From: Chitinophagaceae bacterium
GTDB lineage: Bacteria > Bacteroidota > Bacteroidia > Chitinophagales > Chitinophagaceae
NCBI GenBank assembly: GCA_019638475.1
Contig: JAHBTR010000005.1
Coordinates: forward strand, 158,538 to 222,537
Length of the DNA stretch: 64,000 bases
Reading direction: 5' to 3'
A program made the translations under genes and the position numbers. Under the pieces are notes generated by a model that saw only the letters and a program-made list of their open reading frames with translations, was not told the DNA's origin and did not search any database. This document shows positions 1 through 8,573 of this stretch, in pieces. Each line of letters begins with the position of its first letter. Positions within the stretch are counted from its first letter, which is position 1.

Positions 1-1201
1 TTTTCAATTCATAATCACCAGGTGTAGCACTTACAAAAATAGTTTGCCCTAAATGATTTTCAAATTCATGAAAGTTAAGTGGTCTGTTGTCTAATGCAGA
101 AGGTAGTCTAAAACCATAATCTACCAATACTAATTTTCTACTTCTATCGCCTCCATACATACCTGCTACTTGTGGTATGGTTTGATGACTCTCATCTATT
201 ACACATAAAAAATCATCTGGAAAAAAATCTAATAAACAAAATGGTCTTGTACCTGGTTTTCTTCTATCAAAAAAACGTGAATAATTTTCTACACCATTAC
301 AATAGCCCAATTCTCTTATCATTTCTATATCATACTCTACTCTTTCTTTAATTCTTTGGGCTTCTAAATATTTTCCTATTGATTTAAAATAATTAGATTG
401 CTCCATTGCTTCATCTTGAATTTCATTGATAATTTCTCTAAGCATTTCTTTAGGAGCAAGGTATAAATTGGCAGGAAAAATAGCTGCATCGTCTAATGAA
501 TTTATTTTTTTATTGGAGGATAATTCTATGGTTTCAATTTCTTCAATTTCATCTCCAAAAAAAGTAATTCTATAACCATAATCTACATAAGGCAAATTAA
601 TATCTATAGTATCTCCTTTTACCCTAAAAGTTCCTCTACCAAATTCTCCTTGACTTCTATTGTATAAGGCATTGACTAATGAATGTAAAAAATTTTGACG
701 AGAAATTATTTGCCCTTTATGAATACGAGTAATGCCATTTTCAATTTCTGTAGGATTGCCCATACCATAAATACAACTAACACTTGCTACTACTACAATA
801 TCTCTTCTACCACTTAATAATTGACTGGTTGCTTGCAAACGAAGTTTGTCTAACTCTTCATTAATACTTAAATCTTTTTCAATATACACATCACTTACAG
901 GCATATAAGCCTCTGGTTGATAATAATCATAATAACTTACAAAATACCCTACAGCATTATCCGGGAAAAATTGTTTAAACTCTCCATATAATTGAGCTAC
1001 TAAAGTTTTGTTGTGTGTTAAAACCAATGTTGGCCTTTGCAGTTGTTGAATAACATTGGCAATGGTGAATGTTTTACCACTTCCTGTAACACCTAATAAA
1101 GTTTGAAACTGCTCATTATTTTGTATGCCTTCTACTAATTGCTTTATAGCAAAGGGTTGGTCGCCACTTGGTTTATATGGAGCATGTAAATGAAAAAGCA
1201 T
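1..1201 (-). CDS. uvrB: UvrABC excinuclease subunit B, N-terminal 400 residues (cut by window edge)
   Basis: UvrB is the damage-verifying helicase-like subunit of nucleotide excision repair and acts with UvrA and UvrC in the cytoplasm. The translated minus strand begins MLFHLHAPYKPSGDQPFAI and has Walker A GVTGSGKT, the THNKTLVAQLY block and the beta-hairpin region with YYDYYQPEAY, followed by SVSCIYGMGNP and the DESHQT motif. About 400 of roughly 670 residues are present; the rest lies left of base 1. The start (ATG complement at 1199-1201) fits the family N-terminus exactly. The gene lies downstream of htpG on the same strand, with a 230-base gap holding an octamer array that starts about 50 bases before the start codon. 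Identification is secure. Confidence 0.97.
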   Translation of the reverse strand, partial: MLFHLHAPYKPSGDQPFAIKQLVEGIQNNEQFQTLLGVTGSGKTFTIANVIQQLQRPTLVLTHNKTLVAQLYGEFKQFFPDNAVGYFVSYYDYYQPEAYMPVSDVYIEKDLSINEELDKLRLQATSQLLSGRRDIVVVASVSCIYGMGNPTEIENGITRIHKGQIISRQNFLHSLVNALYNRSQGEFGRGTFRVKGDTIDINLPYVDYGYRITFFGDEIEEIETIELSSNKKINSLDDAAIFPANLYLAPKEMLREIINEIQDEAMEQSNYFKSIGKYLEAQRIKERVEYDIEMIRELGYCNGVENYSRFFDRRKPGTRPFCLLDFFPDDFLCVIDESHQTIPQVAGMYGGDRSRKLVLVDYGFRLPSALDNRPLNFHEFENHLGQTIFVSATPGDYELK

Positions 1202-1250
1202 AATTGTGTAAAGATAGTTTATTGGATTGAGGAATTGGGAATTGGGGATT

Positions 1251-1338
1251 GGGTAATTGGGTAATTGGGGGATTGGGTAATAGGGTAATAGGGTAATAGG
1301 GTAATAGGGTAATAGGGTGATTGGGTGATTGGGTAATT
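1251..1338. repeat. Octanucleotide tandem array (11 units) upstream of uvrB
   Basis: Eleven consecutive 8-base units in perfect register: two GGGTAATT, one GGGGGATT, five GGGTAATA, two GGGTGATT and one GGGTAATT. A less regular 7-base version (GGAATTG-like) precedes it from about 1228. It lies between the htpG stop and the uvrB start. Five identical adjacent units suggest recent slippage. The open frame through it is a by-product of the repeat. Confidence 0.9.
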
Positions 1339-1365
1339 AAGGTGATTAGATACAACATAAATCTA

Positions 1366-1411
1366 TATGTTGAATAGATTATTCTTTATAAAAAATAATC
1401 CATTCAACATA
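1366..1411. repeat. 18-base inverted repeat downstream of htpG
   Basis: Arms at 1366-1383 and 1394-1411 are complementary with a single mismatch around a 10-base loop; the outer arm reads TATGTTGAAT / ATTCAACATA. It lies just past the htpG stop and would form a long hairpin in the htpG transcript, so it may end or stabilise that mRNA. No clear U-tract follows, so a terminator role is only possible. The ATTCAACAT word continues as a degenerate repeat to about 1425. Confidence 0.6.
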
Positions 1412-1431
1412 CAACATTTAACATAATAACC

Positions 1432-3423
1432 CTATCCTTCTACTATCAAACTTTTGTTTTCTTTTTCCATTAGTTCTACACTTCTATTAATAAAGTTGGT
1501 AAGCTCTGCACCTTTTAATAATCCTTGAGAGAGTAAAGCTAAATCTGCAAGGTTGCGAATTTGTTTTTCTTTCTTGTCAATATCACTTTCTTTTAATAAA
1601 GATTGATAAACAGGGTGATTTCCATTGACTGTTAAAGTAACTTCATCGGGCATTTGAGCATAAAATGCAGCCATACCACCACCAATATTTGCCATATCTT
1701 TCATTCTACGCATAAACTCTGGTCTTGTAGCAATAACAGGTGCTGCCTCTTTGCTTAAACCTTTTATTTCTACATGAATGGTTATTTGTTCATTTTTTTG
1801 TTCAAATAATTTTTTCAGTTCTTCTGTTTCACTTTTGCTTAAAATACTATCGGCAATTTCTTGTTTATCAATTAAATTATCTGCTATGTCTGCATCTACA
1901 CGAACAAAAGTTACATTCTCCCATTTCATTTCCATATTGTTAATGAAAGCAGCATCTACCAATGTTTCCATTTTTACAACAATAAAGCCTTTTGCTTGTG
2001 CAGCTTGTATATAAGCATCTTGTTGAATAGGGTTGGTAGTATAAATAATTACTTGTTTACCATCTTTATTTTTTTGTAAAGTTTCTGTTGCAGCTTTGTA
2101 TTCTTCAAGTGTGTAAAAAGCCCCCTTATCCCCCAAAGGGAGAATTTGTGAAGCAGCATCAATATTGTTAGCATCTTTTGAGTTTGAGGTTTCTAAAGTC
2201 CCTCCTTTGGAGGGATTTAGGGAGGCTTCTTCCATCACCAAAAACTTATTGGCTTTTTCTAAAAATTTATCATCAGTCATCATGCCATATTTCACAAATA
2301 AGCCAAGGCTTTCCCATTTTTGTTCAAACGCTGTTCTTTCTTTATTAAAAATTTCTTCTAATTTATCTGCTACTTTTTTAGTAATGTGGTTATTGATTTT
2401 TCTTACATTAGGGTCGCCTTGTAAATAACTTCTACTAACGTTTAAAGGAATATCTGGACTATCAATAACACCATGTAACAACATTAAAAATTCTGGTACA
2501 ATATCTTTTACTTCATCTGTTACAAAAACCTGATTGCTGTAAAGTTGTATTTTATCTTTTTGAATTTCGTAGCTCTGTTTAATTTTTGGGAAATACAAAA
2601 TACCTGTAAGATTAAAAGGATAATCTACATTCAAATGAATCCAAAATAAAGGTGTTTCGCCAAATGGATATAATTCTTTGTAAAAATTTTCGTAATCTTC
2701 TTTTGTTAAATCGCTTGGTTTTCTTATCCAAATTGGGTTGGTGTTGTTGATGCTTTTTTCAGCCTCCACACCCTCCAAAGGAGGGGTTTTTTCTCCTTCT
2801 TTAGAGGAGGTTTCTATATCTGTAAAATAAATAGGTATTGGTAAAAACTTACAGAATTTATTTAGCACTTCTTTTATTTTATGTGCTTCTAAAAATTCTT
2901 TACTTTCTTCATTGATGTGTAAAATAATTTTTGTGCCACGTTGTTTTTTCTCAACTTCATATAATTCAAATTCAGGGCTTCCATCACAACTCCAATATAC
3001 TGTAGCTGCATCTGCATTATGGCTTTGAGTAAGCACTTCTACTTTTTCTGCAACCATAAATGCACTATAAAAACCTAATCCAAAATGCCCAATAATACTG
3101 GCATCTTTATATTTCTGTAAAAATTCTTCTGCTCCACTAAATGCTACTTGGTTTAAGTATTTATCAACTTCTTCTTTGCTCATACCTACACCTCTGTCTT
3201 CAATAGTTAAAGTTTTTTCTTTTGCATTAAGTATTACATCAATTCTTAAATCTCCTAACTCTCCTTTTGCCTCTCCAATAGATGATAAAGTTTTTAGTTT
3301 TTGGCTTGCATCTATGGCATTACTAATTAATTCTCTTAAAAAAATATCATGCTCACTATACAGAAATTTTTTAATGATAGGAAAAATGTTTTCTGTTTGT
3401 ACACGAATCTGACCTTTTTGCAT
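1432..3423 (-). CDS. htpG: Hsp90-family molecular chaperone HtpG
   Basis: Cytoplasmic ATP-dependent chaperone of the Hsp90 family. The N-terminal GHKL ATPase shows ELISNAIDAS (Mg-binding Asn), DRGVGM and the lid/G-box GHFGLGFYSAFMV; the middle and dimerisation domains follow (SRSYLQGD near residue 330). The 663 residues exceed the roughly 620 usual for the family. Two low-complexity insertions account for most of the excess: residues about 203-224 (EGEKTPPLEGVEAE) and about 399-436 (NPSKGGT ... LPLGDKG). At the DNA level both are built from GC-richer palindromes inserted in frame (see the repeat entries). They sit in a variable linker and before the FYTLEEYK segment, away from catalytic motifs, so the protein is probably functional. 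No partner gene in an operon is seen. Confidence 0.97.
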   Translation of the reverse strand: MQKGQIRVQTENIFPIIKKFLYSEHDIFLRELISNAIDASQKLKTLSSIGEAKGELGDLRIDVILNAKEKTLTIEDRGVGMSKEEVDKYLNQVAFSGAEEFLQKYKDASIIGHFGLGFYSAFMVAEKVEVLTQSHNADAATVYWSCDGSPEFELYEVEKKQRGTKIILHINEESKEFLEAHKIKEVLNKFCKFLPIPIYFTDIETSSKEGEKTPPLEGVEAEKSINNTNPIWIRKPSDLTKEDYENFYKELYPFGETPLFWIHLNVDYPFNLTGILYFPKIKQSYEIQKDKIQLYSNQVFVTDEVKDIVPEFLMLLHGVIDSPDIPLNVSRSYLQGDPNVRKINNHITKKVADKLEEIFNKERTAFEQKWESLGLFVKYGMMTDDKFLEKANKFLVMEEASLNPSKGGTLETSNSKDANNIDAASQILPLGDKGAFYTLEEYKAATETLQKNKDGKQVIIYTTNPIQQDAYIQAAQAKGFIVVKMETLVDAAFINNMEMKWENVTFVRVDADIADNLIDKQEIADSILSKSETEELKKLFEQKNEQITIHVEIKGLSKEAAPVIATRPEFMRRMKDMANIGGGMAAFYAQMPDEVTLTVNGNHPVYQSLLKESDIDKKEKQIRNLADLALLSQGLLKGAELTNFINRSVELMEKENKSLIVEG
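2121..2228. repeat. Palindromic repeat pair inserted in frame within htpG (copy A)
   Basis: A GC-richer segment inside the AT-rich htpG frame. It holds the perfect palindrome CCCTCCTTTGGAGGG at 2200-2214, extended by ATTTAGGGAGGCTT, and about 60 bases away a second block at 2121-2144 (cccccttat followed by cccccaaaggg). On the coding strand it encodes EASLNPSKGGT and LPLGDKGAF. The length keeps the htpG frame open. It resembles dispersed palindromic repeats common between genes in Bacteroidota; that link is from memory. Confidence 0.75.
2771..2809. repeat. Palindromic repeat inserted in frame within htpG (copy B)
   Basis: The palindrome CCCTCCAAAGGAGGG at 2771-2785 is the same sequence as the copy A core in the opposite orientation. 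A weaker one lies beside it (CTCCT...AGGAG, 2793-2809). Together they encode EGEKTPPLEG in the linker between the HtpG N-terminal and middle domains. The shared core makes independent origin by chance unlikely. Confidence 0.72.
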
Positions 3424-3633
3424 TGTATAATAACTTTTAATTGTAAAAAATAGGTATTTAACTGCTTTGTAAAAGCAAAACTTATTAAATCAAACTAAAT
3501 ACCAAACAATAATTTCTGACATGTTGGCAATAGTTTTTTACCTAATAAAATATGTTGTCATTATTTCTGAATAGTAAAATAATTTTTTAAAGCAAACTGC
3601 CTTTCGTAATCTTGTTTGCATAAAAGGTTATGA

Positions 3634-5112
3634 ATGAGGCTACATAAATTCATTATTTTTGCTTCTTGTATATTGTTTATTGCTATTGTTTTGAGCCATA
3701 TCAATAACGATTTTTGGCAAGATGAAATATATACTTTAGTTCATTTTGTTTTCACACCTTTTTCTACTACTTTATTTGATTATCATGTAGCTAATAACCA
3801 TATTCTGTTCAACTTCTTATTAAATATAGAAAGGCAATTATTGGGCATTAATGATATTAAAGAAGTACTCTTTCATCCGTTTTATGTAAGAGTAATTCCG
3901 TTTATTATTTCTATTATAGGAATAGTGGTTTTTTATGTAGCAATGAAAAAATTATATGGAAACAAATTTGCCTTAATAGCATTGTCTGTTTATGTAACTA
4001 CTTTTTCATTAATTAATTTTTCTGTACAGCTAAGAGGCTATGCTTTGAATGTTTTATTATGCACTATTTTGGTTTATTATTTTATAAAAAGTTTTAAAGA
4101 GCAATATTTTTCCAATACTCATTTTTTAAAATTATTATTTGCTACTTTGTTGGTTGTTGTTTGTTTGCCAGTCAATATTTATTTAATAAGTGCAATGGTT
4201 ATGTTGCCTATTTTGTTATTAATAAAACCAACACTTTCACCTTATATTTCAAATAATTATTTACCAAAAATTGTTTTACTAAAAATTATTTTTTCATTAA
4301 TAGGAGGAGCATCTTTTGCAGCAGCATTGTATGTATGGCTTTTTAGCAAACATCAGCCTGTAGAAACTACATTGCCTGTTACATATTTTGCCAAAGGAAA
4401 TTTACTACAATCATTGGCTGTGTTTTTTCATTTCACACACACAAGATTGCATTTTTATATATTGCTTATTGCATTTGCTTTTATGCTATATAGAAGTAAG
4501 CATAAAAAAATATTTTTCAGCAACGCTTTTATTATTTCTGTGTCTATTTATTTATTGTATTTTATTTTTTGTTTTATACATGGGGCAGTTATTATTCAAA
4601 GAATTTTTCTTTCATTGATTCCTGTTTTTGCCATCATAATTACAGCAGTTGTAGAAAAGGTATTTGAGGAAAACTTTTTTCAAACAAAGCTATCTATTTT
4701 TCTTTCTTTAAATTTTTTATGTGTTATTATTTCTATTGCTATGGCTAATACAACAGCTAAAAAAAATAATGAACAATCGGTATATACGCATGATTTAATT
4801 AATCAGTATTATTTAATTAATTTTAATGCTAAAGAATCTGTATTGTTGGCAGATAAGATGATGAAAGAAAAGAAAATTCCTCTATTTGTAGAAGAAGGAT
4901 TTGGCGATAGCGGTATAGCCGATTATTTAAAAATATTTACAATACCTTTTGCTTATTTTGAAGCAGTTCAGGCAACAAATTATCAAGCATTTGCAATTAT
5001 TTCAAACAATAAAAAACGCACTGAAAACTTTTTAATTAGTCATGGATATACTTATCAAAAACAAATGAGCAGTTCATTTCATTACAATGTTTACTACTGC
5101 TATAAAAAATAA
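3634..5112 (+). CDS. Multi-pass membrane protein, probable GT-C-type glycosyltransferase
   Basis: A 492-residue inner-membrane protein with about ten hydrophobic segments in residues 1-380 and a soluble C-terminal part (about 390-492). The first periplasmic loop carries WQDEIYTL (D30, E31), matching the acidic-pair position typical of GT39/ArnT-like GT-C enzymes, which move sugars from lipid-phosphate donors. NNHILFN and RVIPFIISIIG follow, also as in that superfamily. I infer lipid-linked sugar transfer to an envelope acceptor; substrate and acceptor cannot be read from sequence. It is a lone gene convergent with the next one. An ATG four bases earlier is out of frame, so the start at 3634 is preferred. 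Confidence 0.6.
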   Translation: MRLHKFIIFASCILFIAIVLSHINNDFWQDEIYTLVHFVFTPFSTTLFDYHVANNHILFNFLLNIERQLLGINDIKEVLFHPFYVRVIPFIISIIGIVVFYVAMKKLYGNKFALIALSVYVTTFSLINFSVQLRGYALNVLLCTILVYYFIKSFKEQYFSNTHFLKLLFATLLVVVCLPVNIYLISAMVMLPILLLIKPTLSPYISNNYLPKIVLLKIIFSLIGGASFAAALYVWLFSKHQPVETTLPVTYFAKGNLLQSLAVFFHFTHTRLHFYILLIAFAFMLYRSKHKKIFFSNAFIISVSIYLLYFIFCFIHGAVIIQRIFLSLIPVFAIIITAVVEKVFEENFFQTKLSIFLSLNFLCVIISIAMANTTAKKNNEQSVYTHDLINQYYLINFNAKESVLLADKMMKEKKIPLFVEEGFGDSGIADYLKIFTIPFAYFEAVQATNYQAFAIISNNKKRTENFLISHGYTYQKQMSSSFHYNVYYCYKK

Positions 5113-5133
5113 TTGCCACTGTAGAGTTAATGA

Positions 5134-6327
5134 TTATCGCTTTTTATTATTATTTTCTTCTGATGGGTTGTATTCAAAAATTACTTTTGCATTTCTTTGT
5201 AAATCAGAAGTGATAACAGCCTGATAATTTTTTTTGCCAGATGTAACTTTCATTAAAGAAGTGTTAGGAGGAATTTCGCCCAAATTATCAGCTACCATAA
5301 TGATTTCATGTATAGGGTCTTGTGCAGTTACTTTAATTTTGGTAATTATAGGTGTTGTACTTAATCGTTGATGCAAAATAATTGGTTTACCATTATGATA
5401 CACAGAAACTGTATCGTTATCTATAGTTCCATTGTCGTATAATTCAATAGTTACATCGCCTTCACACACATAAAATGTTTTAATAAAATTTGTTTTCCTT
5501 TCTGTAAGTACTTTGGGCAATATGGTGTTTTTCTTTAACTCTATTTTATTGGCAGATGATACTTGTTGATTATCAGTTTCAGCCTTAACAACAACAGCAG
5601 TATCTTTCTTTAATTGAAGAGTTTTGCTATTTTCTTTTTTTACTAAAGCATCTTCTGCACCTGGTTTATATGTTAATTTTGTAGTATTATTTTTTGCCAA
5701 AGATGTAGAAGGCACTGCTTTTGAATAAGGTTTTTTAGGAATAGTTTTTTTTGCAGATGCAACCTTTTCTTTTTTTAATAAAAAATCTTCTTTTGCAAAA
5801 TCGCTTGTAGGCACTTTTTCTAAATATACAGTTCCATCGCCACAAGCAGATTTATTTTTCATGTTCTCGCTTGAGTATTCTCCTTTTAAATATTCTTTAT
5901 CTCCCTCTTTAATGTAGCTTAAATAACATGTCATTAAACAGGCATCACCTCCTTCAGATAGCCTTAGTTCTAACATTTTTTTCTCTTTGATAATGACATT
6001 TTTTGTACTGGTTGTAAAAATACCTTGCAAAGAAGTTTTACCATAAAATGTGGTATTCAGGTAAGAATATGTTACACCTTCTAAATTATTGGTTGGCAAA
6101 TTGTTTATTTGTACTTCATACTTATATTTATCTTGTACAAATTTTCCTTTAAAGGGGTCGTAATATTTTTCTTTTTGTACAAAATAACCTCTCCAAATAC
6201 CAGTAATATTTTTTGTTTTCTTTTTATGAGTCTGTGCTTTTTGGGTTTGGGCAAAACAAGCCTCTGCTATTGAAAGCAATGCAAAAAGTAAGAGTAAATT
6301 GAAAGTGGGTGTATATTTCAATCTCAT
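5134..6327 (-). CDS. Secreted protein of unknown function
   Basis: Not recognised. The 397-residue product has a clear signal peptide (hydrophobic LLLLFALLSIAEACFA, cleavage probably after CFA before QTQK). Residues about 40-175 form a Gly/Tyr/Trp-rich region beginning ITGIWRGYFVQKEKYYDPFKGKF, which looks like a beta-barrel or lipocalin-like fold with three Cys residues (ACLMTCY, SACGDG). A Lys/Thr-rich linker spans about 185-275, and a C-terminal beta-sandwich-like domain about 280-390 (FYVCEGDVTIELYDNGTIDNDTVSVYHNG). The C-terminal part resembles domains in other secreted Bacteroidota proteins, but no function follows. It has no T9SS tail, so a periplasmic or outer-membrane-associated location is likely. 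It converges on the upstream glycosyltransferase with a 21-base gap. Confidence 0.75.
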   Translation of the reverse strand: MRLKYTPTFNLLLLFALLSIAEACFAQTQKAQTHKKKTKNITGIWRGYFVQKEKYYDPFKGKFVQDKYKYEVQINNLPTNNLEGVTYSYLNTTFYGKTSLQGIFTTSTKNVIIKEKKMLELRLSEGGDACLMTCYLSYIKEGDKEYLKGEYSSENMKNKSACGDGTVYLEKVPTSDFAKEDFLLKKEKVASAKKTIPKKPYSKAVPSTSLAKNNTTKLTYKPGAEDALVKKENSKTLQLKKDTAVVVKAETDNQQVSSANKIELKKNTILPKVLTERKTNFIKTFYVCEGDVTIELYDNGTIDNDTVSVYHNGKPIILHQRLSTTPIITKIKVTAQDPIHEIIMVADNLGEIPPNTSLMKVTSGKKNYQAVITSDLQRNAKVIFEYNPSEENNNKKR

Positions 6328-6493
6328 ATTAAAACAAAACTAAGGTTACTAAGTGTATTACTTTATAAAAGAAGCGTTAAAGGTTTTTAATTTAAGATTT
6401 GTTTTACTTTTCAATAAATATTACTATTTTATTTTTATTTATTAAAGGCTAAGTAATACTTTCACGCCCTTATAAAATATCATTATTAACTGA

Positions 6494-7954
6494 ATGAGTA
6501 AAAGAGTAGCTATTATTGGTGCAGGACCTGCAGGTTTAACTGCTGCTTATTTGTTAGGAAAAGCAAATATTGAAACTATTGTTTTTGAAAAAGATGCTCA
6601 ATATGTTGGTGGTATTTCAAGAACAGAAAATTATAAAGGTTATTATTTTGATATTGGTGGTCATAGATTTTTTAGTAAGAGTAAAGAAGTAGAAGATTTT
6701 TGGACAGAAATTTTAGGAGATGAATTATTGGAACGACCAAGAAGTAGTAGAATTTATTATAACAATACTTTTTTTTCTTATCCATTAGTAGCTTTTGAAG
6801 CATTAAAAAAATTAGGATTGTGGGAGTCTTTTTTGTGTGTAATGAGCTATGTGCAAGCAAAAATATTTCCTATAAAAAATCCTCAAAATGTAGAAGATTG
6901 GGTAAGCAATCAGTTTGGAAAAAGATTGTACCGCATATTTTTTAAAACATATACTGAAAAAGTTTGGGGCATTAGTTGTAGAGATATTTCAGCAGATTGG
7001 GCTGCTCAACGTATAAAAGGATTGTCATTAACATCGGCTATTAAAAATGCTTTGTTTAAGCCAAAGGTTACAGATAAGAATGCTATTATTAAAACATTGA
7101 TTGATTCTTTTCGTTATCCTAAAAAAGGACCTGGAATGATGTGGGAAACTTGCAGAGATAAATGCTTAGAAATGGGCGTAAAACTAAACATGAATAGTAA
7201 TGTAACAGCTATTAAATATGATAACAATACATGGTGTGTTGAATTAAATAATCATACAGAAGAAAATAATTTTGATTATGTTTTATCATCTGCAGCTATT
7301 AGAGATATTGTACCTTATATAAAACCTTCGCTTTCTTATGATGTAATTGACGCTGCTAATCAACTCAACTATAGAGATTTTTTAACTGTTGTTTTAATAT
7401 GCAAAGACAAAGATAGTTTTACAGATAACTGGATTTATATTCATGACCCTAATGTAAAAGTAGGTAGAATACAAAATTTTAAAAGTTGGAGTCCATATAT
7501 GGTACCTGATGCTTCTATGGCTTGTTATGGTTTAGAATATTTTTGTTTTGAAGGAGATGGTATGTGGCAAATGAAAGATGAAGATTTAATAACATTGGCA
7601 AAAAAAGAAATGCACCAAATAGGTTTAATGAATACTGATAATGTTATAGATGGTTATGTAGTAAGACAAGCTAAAGCATATCCAGTATATGATAAAGAGT
7701 ATAAAGAGCATATTAATATAATACGACAGGCTTTAAAAAAATATCAAGGATTGTATTTAATAGGTCGTAATGGAATGCATAAATATAATAACCAAGACCA
7801 TAGTATGATGACAGCTATGCTTGCAGCAAAAAATATTATTGCAGGCAATGAATTATATGATGTGTGGAATGTAAACCAAGATGCAGAATACCATGAAAGT
7901 GGAGAGCGAGGAGTAGATGAAGGAGGAAGGTTGGTGCCAGTGGTTAATGGTTAA
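6494..7954 (+). CDS. FAD-dependent oxidoreductase, UDP-galactopyranose-mutase-like family
   Basis: A 486-residue cytoplasmic flavoprotein. The Rossmann dinucleotide motif is [14 protein letters not shown] (G9, G11, G14), followed by an acidic adenosine-ribose ligand in VFEKD, then GGISRT and GGHRFFSKS as in UDP-galactopyranose mutase-like and protoporphyrinogen-oxidase-like proteins. The C-terminal FAD-binding stretch is [20 protein letters not shown]. Homologues commonly sit in cell-surface polysaccharide regions, and a GT-C-like gene is nearby, so a role in sugar or lipid-linked glycan modification is plausible; substrate unknown. The last codons (VVNG, stop) are made of the same ATTAATGG-type repeat that continues downstream, so the repeat supplies the stop codon. 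Confidence 0.78.
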   Translation: MSKRVAIIGAGPAGLTAAYLLGKANIETIVFEKDAQYVGGISRTENYKGYYFDIGGHRFFSKSKEVEDFWTEILGDELLERPRSSRIYYNNTFFSYPLVAFEALKKLGLWESFLCVMSYVQAKIFPIKNPQNVEDWVSNQFGKRLYRIFFKTYTEKVWGISCRDISADWAAQRIKGLSLTSAIKNALFKPKVTDKNAIIKTLIDSFRYPKKGPGMMWETCRDKCLEMGVKLNMNSNVTAIKYDNNTWCVELNNHTEENNFDYVLSSAAIRDIVPYIKPSLSYDVIDAANQLNYRDFLTVVLICKDKDSFTDNWIYIHDPNVKVGRIQNFKSWSPYMVPDASMACYGLEYFCFEGDGMWQMKDEDLITLAKKEMHQIGLMNTDNVIDGYVVRQAKAYPVYDKEYKEHINIIRQALKKYQGLYLIGRNGMHKYNNQDHSMMTAMLAAKNIIAGNELYDVWNVNQDAEYHESGERGVDEGGRLVPVVNG

Positions 7955-7980
7955 TGGTGAATGATGAATGGTTAATGATG
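7942..7980. repeat. Degenerate short repeat (GGTTAATGG / GATGAATGG) at the 3' end of a gene
   Basis: Iterated 7-8-base words (GGTTAATGGTTAATGG, then TGAATGATGAATGG) begin inside the last codons of the FAD oxidoreductase and continue after its stop. Related words occur near 10361-10393 and 11434-11458. Confidence 0.6.
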
Positions 7981-8097
7981 TAGAGGGTTTAGGTGTTTTA
8001 ATTAATTACTTTCTACAGGCTCAAGCTGACAATTTTTATTCTGTATAATATTTCAAACTTGTTTGTAATATTGATATATTTTATTATTACTGCAATT

Positions 8098-8398
8098 TTA
8101 TTCTCTTAACAATTTTCCCATCACAAAGTCGCAAATAATTATTTCGTTTGTTAAACTTAAAAAAGCAACTATATATTTTCTCTTATAATTAATACATTGA
8201 TACCCTAAACTTTTCCATCTTTTATATTCACAAAGTCTGTGTTCTACTGTATCAATAGAAATATGTTCAAAAAATTCAAAGACTTCATCTACAAATTTCT
8301 TGGCAGTATCAGGTATTCCTTTTTTCCTCTATAAAAAAAGCAATTTCTGCTACTGCTGTAGCTGCTTGCTCCAATATACTTACTTTCCTTTTGCCCAT
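8098..8398 (-). pseudogene. RelE/ParE-type toxin, frameshifted
   Basis: A toxin frame of about 99 residues overlaps the 3' end of the antitoxin gene by 19 bases. It starts at the ATG (complement 8396-8398) as MGKRKVSILEQAATAVAEIAFFIEEK and then meets a stop (RNT, stop). Removing one base from the A6 run (T6 on the plus strand at 8320-8325) restores GIPDTAKKFVDEVFEFFEHIS and the C-terminal YKRKYIVAFL ... IIICDFVMGKLL up to the stop at 8098. Size, gene order and the basic-aromatic C-terminal half fit the RelE/ParE superfamily of mRNA interferases or gyrase poisons. As read, no full toxin is made, unless slippage on the A6 run occurs or the base is a sequencing error. Confidence 0.75.
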
Positions 8399-8550
8399 TG
8401 GTCAATTAATTTGTAAGCATGGGCTTTCCCCTTTTTTAAAGAAAGTTTTTTTCGTGGTGCTGTTTTTAATGCTGCTATTTCCTGCAACTGTTCAAATTTT
8501 TTTTGTTCAACTACCACATACTTTTTATTATCAATCGTTATTGTTTCCAT
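8380..8550 (-). CDS. Type II antitoxin (intact)
   Basis: A 56-residue product starting METITIDNKKYVVVEQKKFEQL and ending LIDQWAKGK. It has a short N-terminal beta-rich segment, a helical middle and a Lys-rich tail that would bind the toxin, like small antitoxins found ahead of RelE/ParE toxins in Bacteroidota. The frame is open further upstream (to 8601), but that part overlaps the truncated WYL gene and does not look like a protein N-terminus, so 8550 is preferred. Its stop overlaps the toxin start, implying translational coupling. Function is inferred from arrangement and composition. Confidence 0.65.
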   Translation of the reverse strand: METITIDNKKYVVVEQKKFEQLQEIAALKTAPRKKLSLKKGKAHAYKLIDQWAKGK

Positions 8551-8573
8551 ACAATTTGTTTCAGTAAAAATAG

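Noticed and set aside
1173..1358. Open frame of 61 residues (Pro/Ile/Thr-rich) on the minus strand
   Set aside because: It is the translation of the octamer array and overlaps the uvrB start; there is no protein-like composition.
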